Positions 8,450 to 17,644 of a stretch of 64,000 bases of DNA are shown here, piece after piece. Origin of the DNA: Mesorhizobium sp. (GTDB lineage Bacteria > Pseudomonadota > Alphaproteobacteria > Rhizobiales > Rhizobiaceae); NCBI GenBank assembly GCA_004017275.1, contig SAKE01000013.1, forward strand, positions 109,197 to 173,196. The letters are read 5' to 3'. The translations under genes and the position numbers were made by a program. The notes beneath the pieces were generated by a model that worked only from the letters and a program-made list of their open reading frames with translations, ran no database searches and had not been told where the DNA came from. Position 1 is the stretch's first letter, and each line of letters begins with the position of its first letter.

Positions 8450-9718
8450 ATGGAGGCAGCCGAAAAGGCCGCTCGCATCGTTCGAACGGTGATCGAAGCG
8501 TTGAAGCCGGGCTTTGCGGTCAGGCTGTGGACCGGGGAGCGGATCGGCCCCGCCACGGGTCCCGTGCTCACCATCAACGACCAGGACATTGTCTGGCAGG
8601 TGGTGAAGCGACCGTCCCTGTCGACGCTGATCGAGATGTGGATTTCCAAGACGATAGACATCGAAGACGGGACGATTTTCGACTTCTACGCCCTGCCGTC
8701 TCAAGGCAAGCTCAGAACCAAGATCAAGTCGCTGCCGAAAATGGCGATTCTGCGCGACCTGCCTTCCGTGCTTTTGGCACGCAAGCAGATGACGGCGCGG
8801 ACCGATCTTTCGGGACGCAATCCTTATGTCAGCGGTTCGAGCCAGGAAGCGATCCAGCATCACTATGACATTTCGAACGCTTTCTACCGGCTCTTCCTCG
8901 ACGAGCGCATGGTCTATAGCTGCGGCTATTTCAAGGATTTCGCCAACAGCATCGATCAAGCGCAGATCGACAAGCTCGACCATATCTGCCGCAAGCTTCG
9001 GCTGAAGCCTGGCGAACGACTGCTCGACATCGGCTGTGGCTGGGGAGCGATGCTGATCCATGCCGCGAAGAATTACGGCGTCATCGGCCATGGCGTGTCG
9101 CTGTCGCAGGCGCAGACCGAACTGGCCCGCGAGCGCATCCGCGCCGAGGGACTGGAGGACCGCATCACCATCGAGATCAAATCCTATGCGGAGCTCACCG
9201 GCAGCTTCGACAAGATCTCGTCGATCGGCATGTTCGAGCATCTCGGGCTTGCCAATCACGCCACCTATTTCAAGACCGTTCATCGCCTGCTGAAGCCGGG
9301 CGGCATCTATCTGCACCATGCCATCACCCGGCGCAGCAAGGGCGACATGAAGAAGACCCTGCGCAAGGGGCCGGAGTTCAAGGCGCTGCTCAAATACATT
9401 TTCCCCGGCGGCGAACTTGACACTATCGGCATGACGCTCGGCAATCTCGAGGCGCATGGTTTTCTCGTCTACGACGTCGAGAACCTGCGCGAGCACTATG
9501 CCCGCACCTGCAGGCTGTGGGCGGAGCGGCTGCAGGCAAGGTTCGACGAGGCAATCGCCGAGGTGGGCGAAGCCAAGGCGCGGCTATGGCTGCTTTACCT
9601 GACCGGCTGTTCGATCACCTTCGAACGCGCCTCGGCGCAGATTTTCCAGACCGTCGTCACCAAACGCGCACGTGGCCCGAGCGGCCTGCCTCCGACACGG
9701 GCGGATCTGTATCGATAG
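8450..9718 (+). CDS. Cyclopropane-fatty-acyl-phospholipid synthase family methyltransferase
   Basis: The 422-residue product belongs to the CFA synthase/mycolic acid methyltransferase family, which transfers a methylene group from S-adenosylmethionine to the double bond of membrane phospholipid acyl chains. An N-terminal lipid-binding-type region (1-125) precedes QHHYDISNAFY near 137 and MVYSCGYF near 154, both typical of the family. The SAM site LLDIGCGWGA lies at about 191-200, and MFEHLGLANH near 263. The ATG at 8450 has GGAGGAAT directly upstream. It converges with the MOSC gene, leaving a single base between the stops. Confidence 0.93.
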   Translation: MEAAEKAARIVRTVIEALKPGFAVRLWTGERIGPATGPVLTINDQDIVWQVVKRPSLSTLIEMWISKTIDIEDGTIFDFYALPSQGKLRTKIKSLPKMAILRDLPSVLLARKQMTARTDLSGRNPYVSGSSQEAIQHHYDISNAFYRLFLDERMVYSCGYFKDFANSIDQAQIDKLDHICRKLRLKPGERLLDIGCGWGAMLIHAAKNYGVIGHGVSLSQAQTELARERIRAEGLEDRITIEIKSYAELTGSFDKISSIGMFEHLGLANHATYFKTVHRLLKPGGIYLHHAITRRSKGDMKKTLRKGPEFKALLKYIFPGGELDTIGMTLGNLEAHGFLVYDVENLREHYARTCRLWAERLQARFDEAIAEVGEAKARLWLLYLTGCSITFERASAQIFQTVVTKRARGPSGLPPTRADLYR

Positions 9719-9719
9719 C

Positions 9720-10469
9720 TTACAGGAAGCTCATCGTGTCGCCGACCTCGATGCGCGCCGGCCGATCGACCGTACAGTAGACGCCGAGATTGTGAGCGTT
9801 GTGGCGAACCAGATTGCGCAGGATGCCGGGATCATTGTCGAAGCCATCCTGGGCGATGATGGTGAAACCACAGCGGCGGCACGGTTCCGAGATGGTCAGC
9901 AGAAGATCGCCGATCGCCAGCTTGCGGCCGATCCATTCCGTTTCAGGAAAGGATCCCTCGATTGCCGCCATGTCGACGACGATGTTGGGGCGAAAGCGGC
10001 GCGGATCGGCGGACCCTTCTGGATGCAGCGCTTTCAGGCGTGCCAGCGAGGCGGTGGTCAGCAGATGGACAGGCGCTTTGCGGTAGCGCTCCGCGGTCAG
10101 CGGGCCGGAATAGTCAGGCACGGCATTTTCGGAGCGGAACGGCCGGATCGAGGCTTGGAAACCGAGGTAGGCCGATACGGCGTGATCGCATTCGGCGCCG
10201 GGCGCAGCCAGCCAGTCGCCGTCCGGGACGGCGATCTCGAGTTCGCCGGCAGCCGACAGCCGGGTCCGGATGCGCGGCACCTTGTGCCATTTGGCCTCGC
10301 GATCCGGTCGTGCGATCTCATTGTCGGACGCGTCGACAAGGCCGAACATTCTGTCGCCGTCGATGCTTTCCGAACCGACAAGGATCGCATCGAGCCGTTC
10401 GCCGGCGAGCGAACTTGCCGGATAGCGCCAAAGCTCGGTAACAGTGCCCAGCGCGGCCTCGTCCTGCAT
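9720..10469 (-). CDS. MOSC domain-containing protein
   Basis: A 249-residue protein with a MOSC N-terminal beta-barrel (about residues 8-100) followed by a MOSC domain. The domain carries the characteristic PCRRCGFTIIAQDG motif near 195, with the conserved Cys that in relatives such as mARC and the molybdenum-cofactor sulfurase C-terminus is linked to molybdenum cofactor binding. The substrate is unknown. Its ATG overlaps the acs stop by one base (TGATG), so it is translated from the acs mRNA. The pairing with acs is a positional fact; no functional link is proposed. Confidence 0.88.
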   Translation of the reverse strand: MQDEAALGTVTELWRYPASSLAGERLDAILVGSESIDGDRMFGLVDASDNEIARPDREAKWHKVPRIRTRLSAAGELEIAVPDGDWLAAPGAECDHAVSAYLGFQASIRPFRSENAVPDYSGPLTAERYRKAPVHLLTTASLARLKALHPEGSADPRRFRPNIVVDMAAIEGSFPETEWIGRKLAIGDLLLTISEPCRRCGFTIIAQDGFDNDPGILRNLVRHNAHNLGVYCTVDRPARIEVGDTMSFL

Positions 10470-12424
10470 CAGCTCTTCTTGTTCTGCCGGTTGGCGATCA
10501 GGTCTTCGACGACGGCCGGATCGGCCAGCGTCGAGGTGTCGCCAAGGGCTGAAAAATCATCCTCGGCGATCTTGCGCAGGATACGGCGCATGATCTTGCC
10601 GGAACGCGTCTTCGGCAGGCCGGGCGCGAACTGGATCTTGTCGGGCGAAGCGATGGCGCCGATCTCCTTGCGGACATGGGCGATCAGTTCCTTGCGCAAT
10701 TCCTCGCTCGGCTGCTCGCCGGCCATCAGCGTGACGTAGCAGTAGATGCCCTGGCCTTTGATGTCGTGCGGATAGCCGACGACGGCGGCTTCCGAAACCT
10801 TGTCGTGGCTGACCAGTGCGGATTCGACTTCGGCCGTGCCCATGCGATGGCCGGAGACGTTGATGACGTCGTCGACGCGGCCGGTGATCCAGTAGTAGCC
10901 GTCGGCGTCACGGCGGCAGCCGTCGCCGGTGAAGTACTTGCCCTTATAGGTCGAGAAATAGGTCTGCACGAAGCGGTCATGATCGCCATAGACGGTGCGC
11001 ATCTGGCCCGGCCAGGAATCGCTGATGCACAGATTGCCGTCGGCCGCCCCTTCAAGCACCTTGCCCTCGCCGTCGACCAGCTGCGGCTTGACGCCGAAGA
11101 AGGGCCGCGTCGCCGACCCAGGCTTGAGGTCGGTGGCGCCCGGCAGTGGCGTGATCAGGATGCCGCCGGTTTCGGTCTGCCACCAGGTGTCGACGATCGG
11201 CACCTTGCCGTTGCCGACGACGTTGAAATACCACTCCCAGGCTTCCGGATTGATCGGCTCGCCGACCGAACCCAGCACGCGCAGCGACTTGCGCGATGTC
11301 TTGGTGACGTGTGCGTCGCCAGCGCCCATCAGCGCGCGCAGCGCCGTCGGCGCGGTGTAGAAGATGTTGACCTTGTGCTTGTCGATGACTTCCCAGAAGC
11401 GCGACTGCGACGGATAGTTCGGCACGCCCTCGAACATCAGCGTGGTGGCGCCGTTGGCGAGCGGGCCGTAGACGATGTAGCTGTGACCGGTGACCCAACC
11501 GACATCGGCGGTGCACCAGTAGATGTCGCCGTCATGGTAGTCGAAGACATATTGGTGCGTCATCGAAACGTAGACGAGGTAGCCGGCGGTAGTGTGCAGC
11601 ACACCCTTCGGCTTGCCGGTCGAGCCCGACGTGTAGAGGATGAACAGCGGATCCTCGGCCTTCATCTTTTCCGGCTTGCATTCAGCCTTAACCGTTGCGA
11701 CCTCGTCGTGGTACCAGACGTCGCGGCCGGCCACCCAGCCGGTCTTGCCGCCGGTACGGCGCACGACGACCACCTTTTCGACTTTCGTTCCGGCCTTAGC
11801 GGCGATCTCGATCGCCTTGTCGGTGTTTTCCTTCAACGGGATCGGCTTGCCGCCGCGCAGGCCTTCATCAGCGGTGATGACGAAGGTCGACTTGCAGTCA
11901 TCGATGCGGCCGGCCAGCGCATCCGGCGAGAACCCGCCGAAGACGATCGAGTGGATCGCGCCGATACGCGTGCAGGCCAGCATCGCATAGGCGGCTTCCG
12001 GGATCATCGGCATGTAGATGGTGACGCGGTCGCCTCGTCTGACGCCGTGCTTCTTCATCACATTGGCGAGCCGGCAGACATGCTCGTAGAGCTCGTTGTA
12101 GGTGATCTTCTTGTCGTCGTAGGGATTGTCGCCTTCCCAGATGATGGCGGTCTGGTCGCCGCGCTTCTTCAAGTGCCGGTCGATGCAGTTATAGGAAACG
12201 TTGGTCAGCCCGTCCTCGAACCATTTGATCGAGACCTTGCCGTCGAAGGAGGTGTTCTTGACCTTGCTGAAGGGCTTGAACCAGTCGATGCGCCTGCCAT
12301 GCTTGCCCCAGAACTTGTCCGGGTTCTTGACGCTGTCGGCATACCATTTCAGGTAGGTGTCATTGTCGATCAGCGCGTTTTTCTTCCACGCCGGCTGGGC
12401 GCGACGGACATGAACCTCGGACAT
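10469..12424 (-). CDS. acs: Acetyl-CoA synthetase
   Basis: AMP-forming acetate:CoA ligase of 651 aa, the usual length. The N-terminal acetyl-CoA synthetase cap is followed by the AMP-binding core with the phosphate loop YTSGSTGKPKG near 265 and the block VDTWWQTETGG near 410. The C-terminal subdomain ends with LPKTRSGKIMRR near 605, in which the Lys is the residue acetylated in regulated Acs enzymes. The ATG at 12424 has GGGAGGAAAG upstream; longer in-frame starts lack coding character. It activates acetate for the TCA cycle and glyoxylate shunt. The MOSC gene is its downstream operon partner. Confidence 0.97.
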   Translation of the reverse strand: MSEVHVRRAQPAWKKNALIDNDTYLKWYADSVKNPDKFWGKHGRRIDWFKPFSKVKNTSFDGKVSIKWFEDGLTNVSYNCIDRHLKKRGDQTAIIWEGDNPYDDKKITYNELYEHVCRLANVMKKHGVRRGDRVTIYMPMIPEAAYAMLACTRIGAIHSIVFGGFSPDALAGRIDDCKSTFVITADEGLRGGKPIPLKENTDKAIEIAAKAGTKVEKVVVVRRTGGKTGWVAGRDVWYHDEVATVKAECKPEKMKAEDPLFILYTSGSTGKPKGVLHTTAGYLVYVSMTHQYVFDYHDGDIYWCTADVGWVTGHSYIVYGPLANGATTLMFEGVPNYPSQSRFWEVIDKHKVNIFYTAPTALRALMGAGDAHVTKTSRKSLRVLGSVGEPINPEAWEWYFNVVGNGKVPIVDTWWQTETGGILITPLPGATDLKPGSATRPFFGVKPQLVDGEGKVLEGAADGNLCISDSWPGQMRTVYGDHDRFVQTYFSTYKGKYFTGDGCRRDADGYYWITGRVDDVINVSGHRMGTAEVESALVSHDKVSEAAVVGYPHDIKGQGIYCYVTLMAGEQPSEELRKELIAHVRKEIGAIASPDKIQFAPGLPKTRSGKIMRRILRKIAEDDFSALGDTSTLADPAVVEDLIANRQNKKS

Positions 12425-12727
12425 TCCTGACTTTCCTCCCGAACCAATCCGCCGGCTTGAAATGCCGGCGGGATCGCGGTGACACGGCCGCGAATTCGGC
12501 GGCATTATTACCAGTTCCGCCGTTACGGCAACATTAGACGTTGGATTCGCGCGGCGGGATGCCGCAGGTGGCTTTCCCGAGGCTGTCAGCACTCGGCCAA
12601 GTGCGCTGCTAACCGCATGTTTTCGCATGCTAAAGCCGGTTCAGATGAAGAAAAAATCAATAGACGATTAATCAACGGCGCGCACAATCAGCCGTGGGAG
12701 GACAGGCGAATCAACCTGGGGACCGTA
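12425..12727. other. Intergenic region between divergent acs and usg
   Basis: This 303-base gap must hold the promoters of both genes. I see no RNA gene or convincing hairpin in it. An in-frame ATG at about 12618 could extend usg by 36 residues, but those residues do not resemble the family. Confidence 0.5.
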
Positions 12728-13000
12728 ATGCACGACCATGCCGAAATGGACCTGATGCTCAAGGGCTATGGCCTGACCACGGCCAAGATTCTTTATCACT
12801 TTCCCGACCACCCGCATCTGCTGCAGAGCTTCATCTGGCAGGACTACGATCTGGCGCCGAAGTTTCCGGTGCTGATCAAATTCATCGAATTCTGGAAGGC
12901 CACGCTGGACGGGCCGCTGCATTCGATCAGCTATACGCACCAGAAGCTGATCGCCCCGAATGAGTGGCGCAAGGTGGATGGGGAGTTCGTGCTGCACTGA
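12728..13000 (+). CDS. usg: Usg family protein
   Basis: A 90-residue protein with the features of the alphaproteobacterial Usg family, including YHFPDHPHLLQSFIWQDYD near residue 22, KFIEFWKATLDGPLHS near 53 and the ISYTHQKLI block. The family name comes from a gene upstream of the trp cluster in Caulobacter, and its function is not known. The ATG at 12728 gives the normal family length. The gene is divergent from acs and is followed by a partial copy of a palindromic repeat and the convergent aldo/keto reductase gene. Confidence 0.85.
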   Translation: MHDHAEMDLMLKGYGLTTAKILYHFPDHPHLLQSFIWQDYDLAPKFPVLIKFIEFWKATLDGPLHSISYTHQKLIAPNEWRKVDGEFVLH

Positions 13001-13015
13001 GCAGTGGCACAGCTG

Positions 13016-13060
13016 ATCTCCCCCGCAAGGGGGGAGATTGGCAGCTTCAGCACCAGCGCT
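13016..13060. repeat. Partial copy of the palindromic repeat found in full at 35449-35600
   Basis: ATCTCCCCC, a short spacer, AGGGGGGAGATTGGCAGCT and a following AGCGCT are shared with the left half of the element at 35470-35515. It lies between the usg stop and the convergent aldo/keto reductase stop, and its inverted CCCCC/GGGGG core may act as a bidirectional terminator. Confidence 0.55.
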
Positions 13061-14094
13061 CACACCGCAGGCGGGTTCAGCCGAGCAAAGCCTTCCTGCC
13101 GGCGATAGGGAAAGTACGGGTACGGCGCGGTGAGCTCGCTTGCCGCGTCGAGTTTCCCGATCTGCTCCGGCGTCAAATTCCAGCCGACGGCGCCGAGGTT
13201 CTGGCGCAGCTGTTCCTCGTTGCGGGCTCCGATGATGACCGACGATACGGTCGGGCGCTGCAGCAGCCAGTTGATGGCGATCTGCGGCACGGTCTTGCCG
13301 GTCTCCTGCGCCACCGCATCGAGCGCATCCATGACCCGATAGAGATGCTCGTCCTCGACCGGCGGCCCGAAGCTGGCTGTGTCGTGCAGCCGGCTCTTTT
13401 CCGGCAAAGGCTGGCCACGGCGGATCTTGCCGGTCAGGCGGCCCCAGCCGAGCGGGCTCCACACCAGTGCGCCGACGCCCTGGTCGAGGCCGAGCGGCAT
13501 CAACTCCCACTCATAGTCGCGGCCGACCAGCGAATAGTAGACCTGATGCGCGACATAGCGCGGGTAGCCGTGTCTGTCGGCTTCTCCCAGCGACTTCATC
13601 ACCTGCCAGCCGGAGAAATTGGAGACGCCGACATAGCGCAGCTTGCCGGCGCGCACGAGCTCGTCCAGCGTCGACAGCACCTCCTCGATCGGCGTGCCGG
13701 CGTCGAAGGCGTGCAGCTGCAACAGATCGATGTAATCGGTGCCGAGACGTTTCAACGCCGCGTCCACGGATTTGATCAGTCGCGAGCGCGACGAGCCGTA
13801 GTCGGCCGGCCCATCGCCCATCGGCAGCGAGGTTTTGGTCGAGATCAGCACGGCATCGCGGCGGCCTTTTATCGCGTCGCCAAGCACCTCTTCCGAAGCG
13901 CCGTTCGAATAGACGTCGGCCGTGTCGAACAAATTGACGCCGGCCTCCAGGCAGATGTCGATCAACCGCCGCGCTTCCCTGGCGTCGCTGTTGCCCCAGG
14001 CGCCGAACAGCGGGCCGGAACCGCCAAAGGTTCCCGCGCCGAAGGAGAGTGCGGGCACTTTCAGGCCCGATGCACCGAGACGTCGATAGTCCAT
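13060..14094 (-). CDS. Aldo/keto reductase
   Basis: A 344-residue NADPH-dependent (beta/alpha)8 oxidoreductase of the YajO/Tas-like (AKR) kind. The tetrad positions are visible: Asp in FDTADVYSNG near 54, Tyr five residues on, Lys in LISTKTSL near 84 and His in LLQLHAFD near 128. The GVSNF motif is near 159 and the C-terminal cofactor segment VIIGARNEEQL near 290. The substrate cannot be told from sequence. It lies 59 bases downstream of the MFS exporter on the same strand, so the two and the divergent LysR regulator probably form one regulated unit. Confidence 0.92.
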   Translation of the reverse strand: MDYRRLGASGLKVPALSFGAGTFGGSGPLFGAWGNSDAREARRLIDICLEAGVNLFDTADVYSNGASEEVLGDAIKGRRDAVLISTKTSLPMGDGPADYGSSRSRLIKSVDAALKRLGTDYIDLLQLHAFDAGTPIEEVLSTLDELVRAGKLRYVGVSNFSGWQVMKSLGEADRHGYPRYVAHQVYYSLVGRDYEWELMPLGLDQGVGALVWSPLGWGRLTGKIRRGQPLPEKSRLHDTASFGPPVEDEHLYRVMDALDAVAQETGKTVPQIAINWLLQRPTVSSVIIGARNEEQLRQNLGAVGWNLTPEQIGKLDAASELTAPYPYFPYRRQEGFARLNPPAV

Positions 14095-14153
14095 TTTCTT
14101 AACTCCAAATGGTATGGGAAGAGGGGTGTCGGAAGCAGGTTTGCCGAGGATGA

Positions 14154-15335
14154 TCACGACCGGACGGAGGCGGGCGCGCCGAGCGTGGCGGTGCGATCGA
14201 GACGCAGCGCCAGTCCCGCTACGCCAAGCGCCGCGAGCGGCAGCAAGGCGGCGACCCAGGTCAGTGCACCCAGGCCAAGCCCATGGGCAATGACCGCGCC
14301 GCCAAGCCAGGCGCCTGCGGCGTTGCCGAGATTGAAGGCGGCGATGTTGAAGGACGAGGCGAGGCTCTGACCGGCACCTTGCGCCTTGTCCAGCACCCAC
14401 ATTTGCAGGGGCGCCACGGTGGCGAAGGCGGCTGCACCGAGCAGGCCGACATAGATGACGGCCATCACCTGGCTGTGGATGGCGAAACTCATGGTCGCGA
14501 GCACCAAGGCCAGCACGACGAGACTGCCCAGCACAGCCGGCACCAGCCAGCGGTCGGCGACCTTGCCGCCGGCGAGATTGCCGGCGATGAGACCGCCGCC
14601 GAAGACGAGCAGGATCGGCGATACCGCCGCTTCCTGGAAGCCGCTGATTTGCGTCAGCAACGGCGCGATATAGGTGAAGACGGCGAAGACACCGGCATAG
14701 CCCAGCACAGTGGTGGCGAGGCCGAGCAGGACGGGCGTGCGGCGCAAAACGGCGAGATCGGCGCGCAGGTCGCTCTTTTCGGGCGCCGTCCGGCTGCGTG
14801 GTACCAGAGCCAGGATGACGGCGAAGGCCGCCAGACCGACCAGGGTTACCGCCCAGAAGGTCGCCCGCCAGCCGAACGCCTGGCCGAGCCAGGTGCCGAA
14901 GGGCACGCCGAGGATGTTGGCGATGGTCAAGCCGGTGAACATCAGCGCGATCGCCGAGGCCTTCTTGTTGGGCGCGACCAGCCCGGTGGCGACGACGGAG
15001 CCGACGCCGAAGAAGGTACCATGAGCAAAGGCGGTGATGATGCGGGCGCCCATCAGTGTCCAATAGTCGGGTGCCAGCGCACAGGCGAGATTGCCAAGCG
15101 TGAAGATCGCCATCAGCACCAGAAGCACGGTCTTGCGTGGCCAATTGCCGGTGGCGATGGTCAGCAAGGGCGCGCCAATGACGACGCCGAGCGCATAACC
15201 CGAAATGAGCTGGCCGGCGGCCGAGATCGAAACGCCGAGATCCTTGCTGACATCGAGCAGCAGACCCATGATGACGAATTCGGTGACGCCGATGCCGAAG
15301 GCACCGGCGGCAAGCGCGTAGAGAGCAAGAGGCAT
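14154..15335 (-). CDS. MFS transporter, DHA1-type drug/metabolite exporter
   Basis: A 393-residue protein with about twelve hydrophobic helices. The N-terminus MPLALYALAAGAFGIGVTEF and GLLLDVSKDLGVS is typical of the AraJ/YdhP/NepI-like proton antiporters of the major facilitator superfamily. The loop 2-3 segment TGNWPRKTVLL and the antiporter-like motif in helix 5 (LTIANILGVPFG) support an exporter. The ATG at 15335 matches the family start. The gene is divergent from a LysR regulator (119 bases between the starts), which suggests inducible efflux of a small molecule handled by the neighbouring aldo/keto reductase. Confidence 0.9.
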   Translation of the reverse strand: MPLALYALAAGAFGIGVTEFVIMGLLLDVSKDLGVSISAAGQLISGYALGVVIGAPLLTIATGNWPRKTVLLVLMAIFTLGNLACALAPDYWTLMGARIITAFAHGTFFGVGSVVATGLVAPNKKASAIALMFTGLTIANILGVPFGTWLGQAFGWRATFWAVTLVGLAAFAVILALVPRSRTAPEKSDLRADLAVLRRTPVLLGLATTVLGYAGVFAVFTYIAPLLTQISGFQEAAVSPILLVFGGGLIAGNLAGGKVADRWLVPAVLGSLVVLALVLATMSFAIHSQVMAVIYVGLLGAAAFATVAPLQMWVLDKAQGAGQSLASSFNIAAFNLGNAAGAWLGGAVIAHGLGLGALTWVAALLPLAALGVAGLALRLDRTATLGAPASVRS

Positions 15336-15436
15336 GGCTATTTCCACTTCGATGACGAAGAGCGCCGTCCCGCGCCCCGACCCGAAAGATCGTGTTGCCG
15401 TGCATTGTGAACCAGACTTGCGCCGGGCACATTTTC

Positions 15437-15453
15437 TGTGAAATAGATTCACA
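15437..15453. promoter_or_regulatory. Palindromic operator candidate at the LysR start
   Basis: TGTGAAATAGATTCACA is a perfect inverted repeat (TGTGAA, five bases, TTCACA) ending one base before the LysR ATG. It lies in the divergent gap between the MFS exporter and its LysR gene, where an autoregulatory LysR site would be expected. Confidence 0.5.
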
Positions 15454-15454
15454 A

Positions 15455-16363
15455 ATGGCTAGGCCCGACATCAATCGCTCCGGCGAGATCGAAGTGTTCG
15501 TGCGCGTCGTCGAGGAAGGCAGTTTTTCCTCTGCGGCACGCACGTTGCGTATGACTCCGTCGGCGGTGAGCAAGCTGATCGCGCGGCTGGAGGCCCGGCT
15601 TGGCGCACGGCTGGTCAGCCGTTCGACGCGAAAACTGCAACTGACGCCGGAAGGCACCGCGTTCTACGAGAGCGGCCTGCGCATCCTGGCCGACATGGCG
15701 GCTGCCGAGCGGGAGGCCGCGGCGGGTGCAGCCCCGCGTGGGCGGCTGCGAGTCAACAGCTACGTTCCCTTCGGGGTGCACCGGCTGATCCCGCTTCTGC
15801 CGCGTTTCCTCGAACGCTACCCCGAGATTTCGATCGATCTGGTGCTGACCGACAGCGTCATCGACCTGATGGCGGAACGCGCCGACGTCGCCATCCGTGC
15901 CGGGCCGCTCGGCGCGTCGCGGCTGGTGGCGCGCAAGCTCGGGCAAAGCCCGGTGGTGATCGTTGCGGCGCCCTCGTACCTCGAAATGCACGGCATGCCG
16001 CTGACGCCAGCCGATCTCGACAGGCACAACCGCATGGGCTTCGGATTCGTCAGACATATCGACGGCTGGCCGTTCCTTGACGCGGAAGGCCGCGCCATCA
16101 TGGTCCCGATCACCGGCAACACACTGGTCAGCGACGGCGAAGCGATGCGGCTGATGGCACTGGCCGGCGCCGGCATTGCCCGGCTGGCGCGCTGGCATGT
16201 GGCGGAAGACATCGCGGCCGGCAGGCTGGTGCCGCTGCTGGAAGATTTCAATCCGGGCGACGAGGAGGCCACCCACGCCGTCTATGTCGGCCAGGGCCGG
16301 CATCTGCCGGCGCGGGTGCGTGCCTTTCTCGATTTTCTGGTCGAGAGCGCTCGGCTGACCTGA
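15455..16363 (+). CDS. LysR family transcriptional regulator
   Basis: A 302-residue LysR-type regulator. The winged helix-turn-helix occupies residues 8-66 (SFSSAARTLRMTPSAVSKLIARLE), followed by a linker helix and a periplasmic-binding-protein-like effector domain of the CrgA-like class (about 95-295). The ATG at 15455 gives the canonical start; the longer frame from 15392 runs through the promoter. It is divergent from the MFS exporter and aldo/keto reductase, the most likely targets, and is followed by a strong hairpin. The effector is unknown. Confidence 0.92.
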   Translation: MARPDINRSGEIEVFVRVVEEGSFSSAARTLRMTPSAVSKLIARLEARLGARLVSRSTRKLQLTPEGTAFYESGLRILADMAAAEREAAAGAAPRGRLRVNSYVPFGVHRLIPLLPRFLERYPEISIDLVLTDSVIDLMAERADVAIRAGPLGASRLVARKLGQSPVVIVAAPSYLEMHGMPLTPADLDRHNRMGFGFVRHIDGWPFLDAEGRAIMVPITGNTLVSDGEAMRLMALAGAGIARLARWHVAEDIAAGRLVPLLEDFNPGDEEATHAVYVGQGRHLPARVRAFLDFLVESARLT

Positions 16364-16370
16364 AAAGCAA

Positions 16371-16392
16371 TCGGGAGCCGATCGGCTCCCGA
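16371..16392. terminator. Bidirectional terminator hairpin
   Basis: TCGGGAGCCGA is followed at once by its exact complement, a 22-bp perfect palindrome between the convergent LysR and aldo/keto reductase stops. No clear T-tract follows, but position and stability suggest shared termination. Confidence 0.65.
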
Positions 16393-16416
16393 AGTATCAA
16401 GGCTGTGCGTGCGAAA

Positions 16417-17466
16417 TCACGTCTTCGGCGTGAACGGCGCCGGACGCCGGCCAACTGCCTGGCGCTCCAGCATCCAGCCGGGATATTCGGCCGGCAGGGT
16501 GCTGACTTCGTCGAGGCGGAGGAGATCGTCGGTGTCGAGCTTCACTTCAGTCGCGGCAAGGTTCTGCTCCAGCTGCTCCATGCGGCTGGCGCCGATAATG
16601 ACGCTCATCACGAAAGGCTTGGCCAGGACATAGCCGAGCGCCACAGTGGCGACGCTGACATCGTGCTTCCTGGCGATCTCGCGCATGACGGCGACAGCCG
16701 CCCAGGCACGATCCTCATTGACCGGCGGGAAGTTGAAGGAGGCGCGGCGGCCTTCGCCATTGCCGGGCGCGCCGGGGCCGTATTTGCCGGACAGTAGGCC
16801 GCCGGCCATCGGCGACCACACCATCAGGCCGAGTTTCTCCTCGTTGAGCAGAGGCACGATTTCGCGCTCGAGATCGCGGCCGGCGATCGAATAATAGGAC
16901 TGAACGGTCTCGAAACGGGCGAAACCCTTGCGCTCGGCTATACCAAGCGCCTTGGCGATGCGCCATGCCGCCCAGTTGGAGACGCCGACATAGCGGACCT
17001 TGCCGCTGGCAACCAGGTCGTCGAGCGCCCGCAGCGTCTCGTCGATGGGCGTCACGGTGTCGGTGCCGTGCAACTGATAGAGATCGATATGGTCGAGCTG
17101 CAGCCGTTCGAGGCTGGCCTCGACCGAATCCATGATATGGCCGCGTGACGATCCACGCTGGTTCGGACCGTCGCCCATGGCGCCGTGCGCCTTGGTGGCG
17201 ATGACCACGTTCTGCCTGTTGACCTTGAGATCCCTGAGCGACTGGCCAAGCAGGCGCTCGGACTGGCCGAAGGAGTAGACGTCGGCCGTATCGAAGAAAT
17301 TGACGCCGGCAGCCAACGAGCGCGCGACGATCTCGTTGACGCCCTTCTGGTCGAGGCTGGCGATCAGGCCCCATTGGGCATTCTCGCCGGCAGCACCGAA
17401 GGTCATGGTGCCGAGGCAAAGTTCGGAGACGAACATCCCCGTATTTCCGAGTTGATTGTAGCGCAC
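16417..17466 (-). CDS. Aldo/keto reductase (second copy)
   Basis: A 349-residue AKR-superfamily reductase, related to but clearly distinct from the one at 13060-14094. The tetrad region reads FFDTADVYSFGQSE near 55, VIATKAHG near 86 and LYQLHGTD near 130, with GVSNWAAW near 164 and the cofactor segment VIIGASRMEQLEQNL near 305. The start MRYNQLGNTGMFVSEL is typical. The gene is monocistronic, convergent with LysR, and its substrate is unknown. Confidence 0.92.
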   Translation of the reverse strand: MRYNQLGNTGMFVSELCLGTMTFGAAGENAQWGLIASLDQKGVNEIVARSLAAGVNFFDTADVYSFGQSERLLGQSLRDLKVNRQNVVIATKAHGAMGDGPNQRGSSRGHIMDSVEASLERLQLDHIDLYQLHGTDTVTPIDETLRALDDLVASGKVRYVGVSNWAAWRIAKALGIAERKGFARFETVQSYYSIAGRDLEREIVPLLNEEKLGLMVWSPMAGGLLSGKYGPGAPGNGEGRRASFNFPPVNEDRAWAAVAVMREIARKHDVSVATVALGYVLAKPFVMSVIIGASRMEQLEQNLAATEVKLDTDDLLRLDEVSTLPAEYPGWMLERQAVGRRPAPFTPKT

Positions 17467-17626
17467 GGTGAAGGCTCCGTAAGTGTGTGTGGTGACATGA
17501 GGTAAATAGGAACGGTACGTTTCGTTTCCAATTGCTGGTGCAACGAACCAGTCGATCTGGCCTATAAACCCTCACCGCATCCAATGCCGCTATCAGAAAA
17601 GCGCCCGCTGCATTTGCCAAACGATG

Positions 17627-17644
17627 TCCGCACGAGTGTGCGGA
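17627..17644. terminator. Short hairpin behind the Phd/YefM gene
   Basis: TCCGCAC, GAGT, GTGCGGA forms a 7-bp stem with a 4-base loop immediately after the antitoxin stop (minus strand). It may terminate the short antitoxin transcript. Confidence 0.4.
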
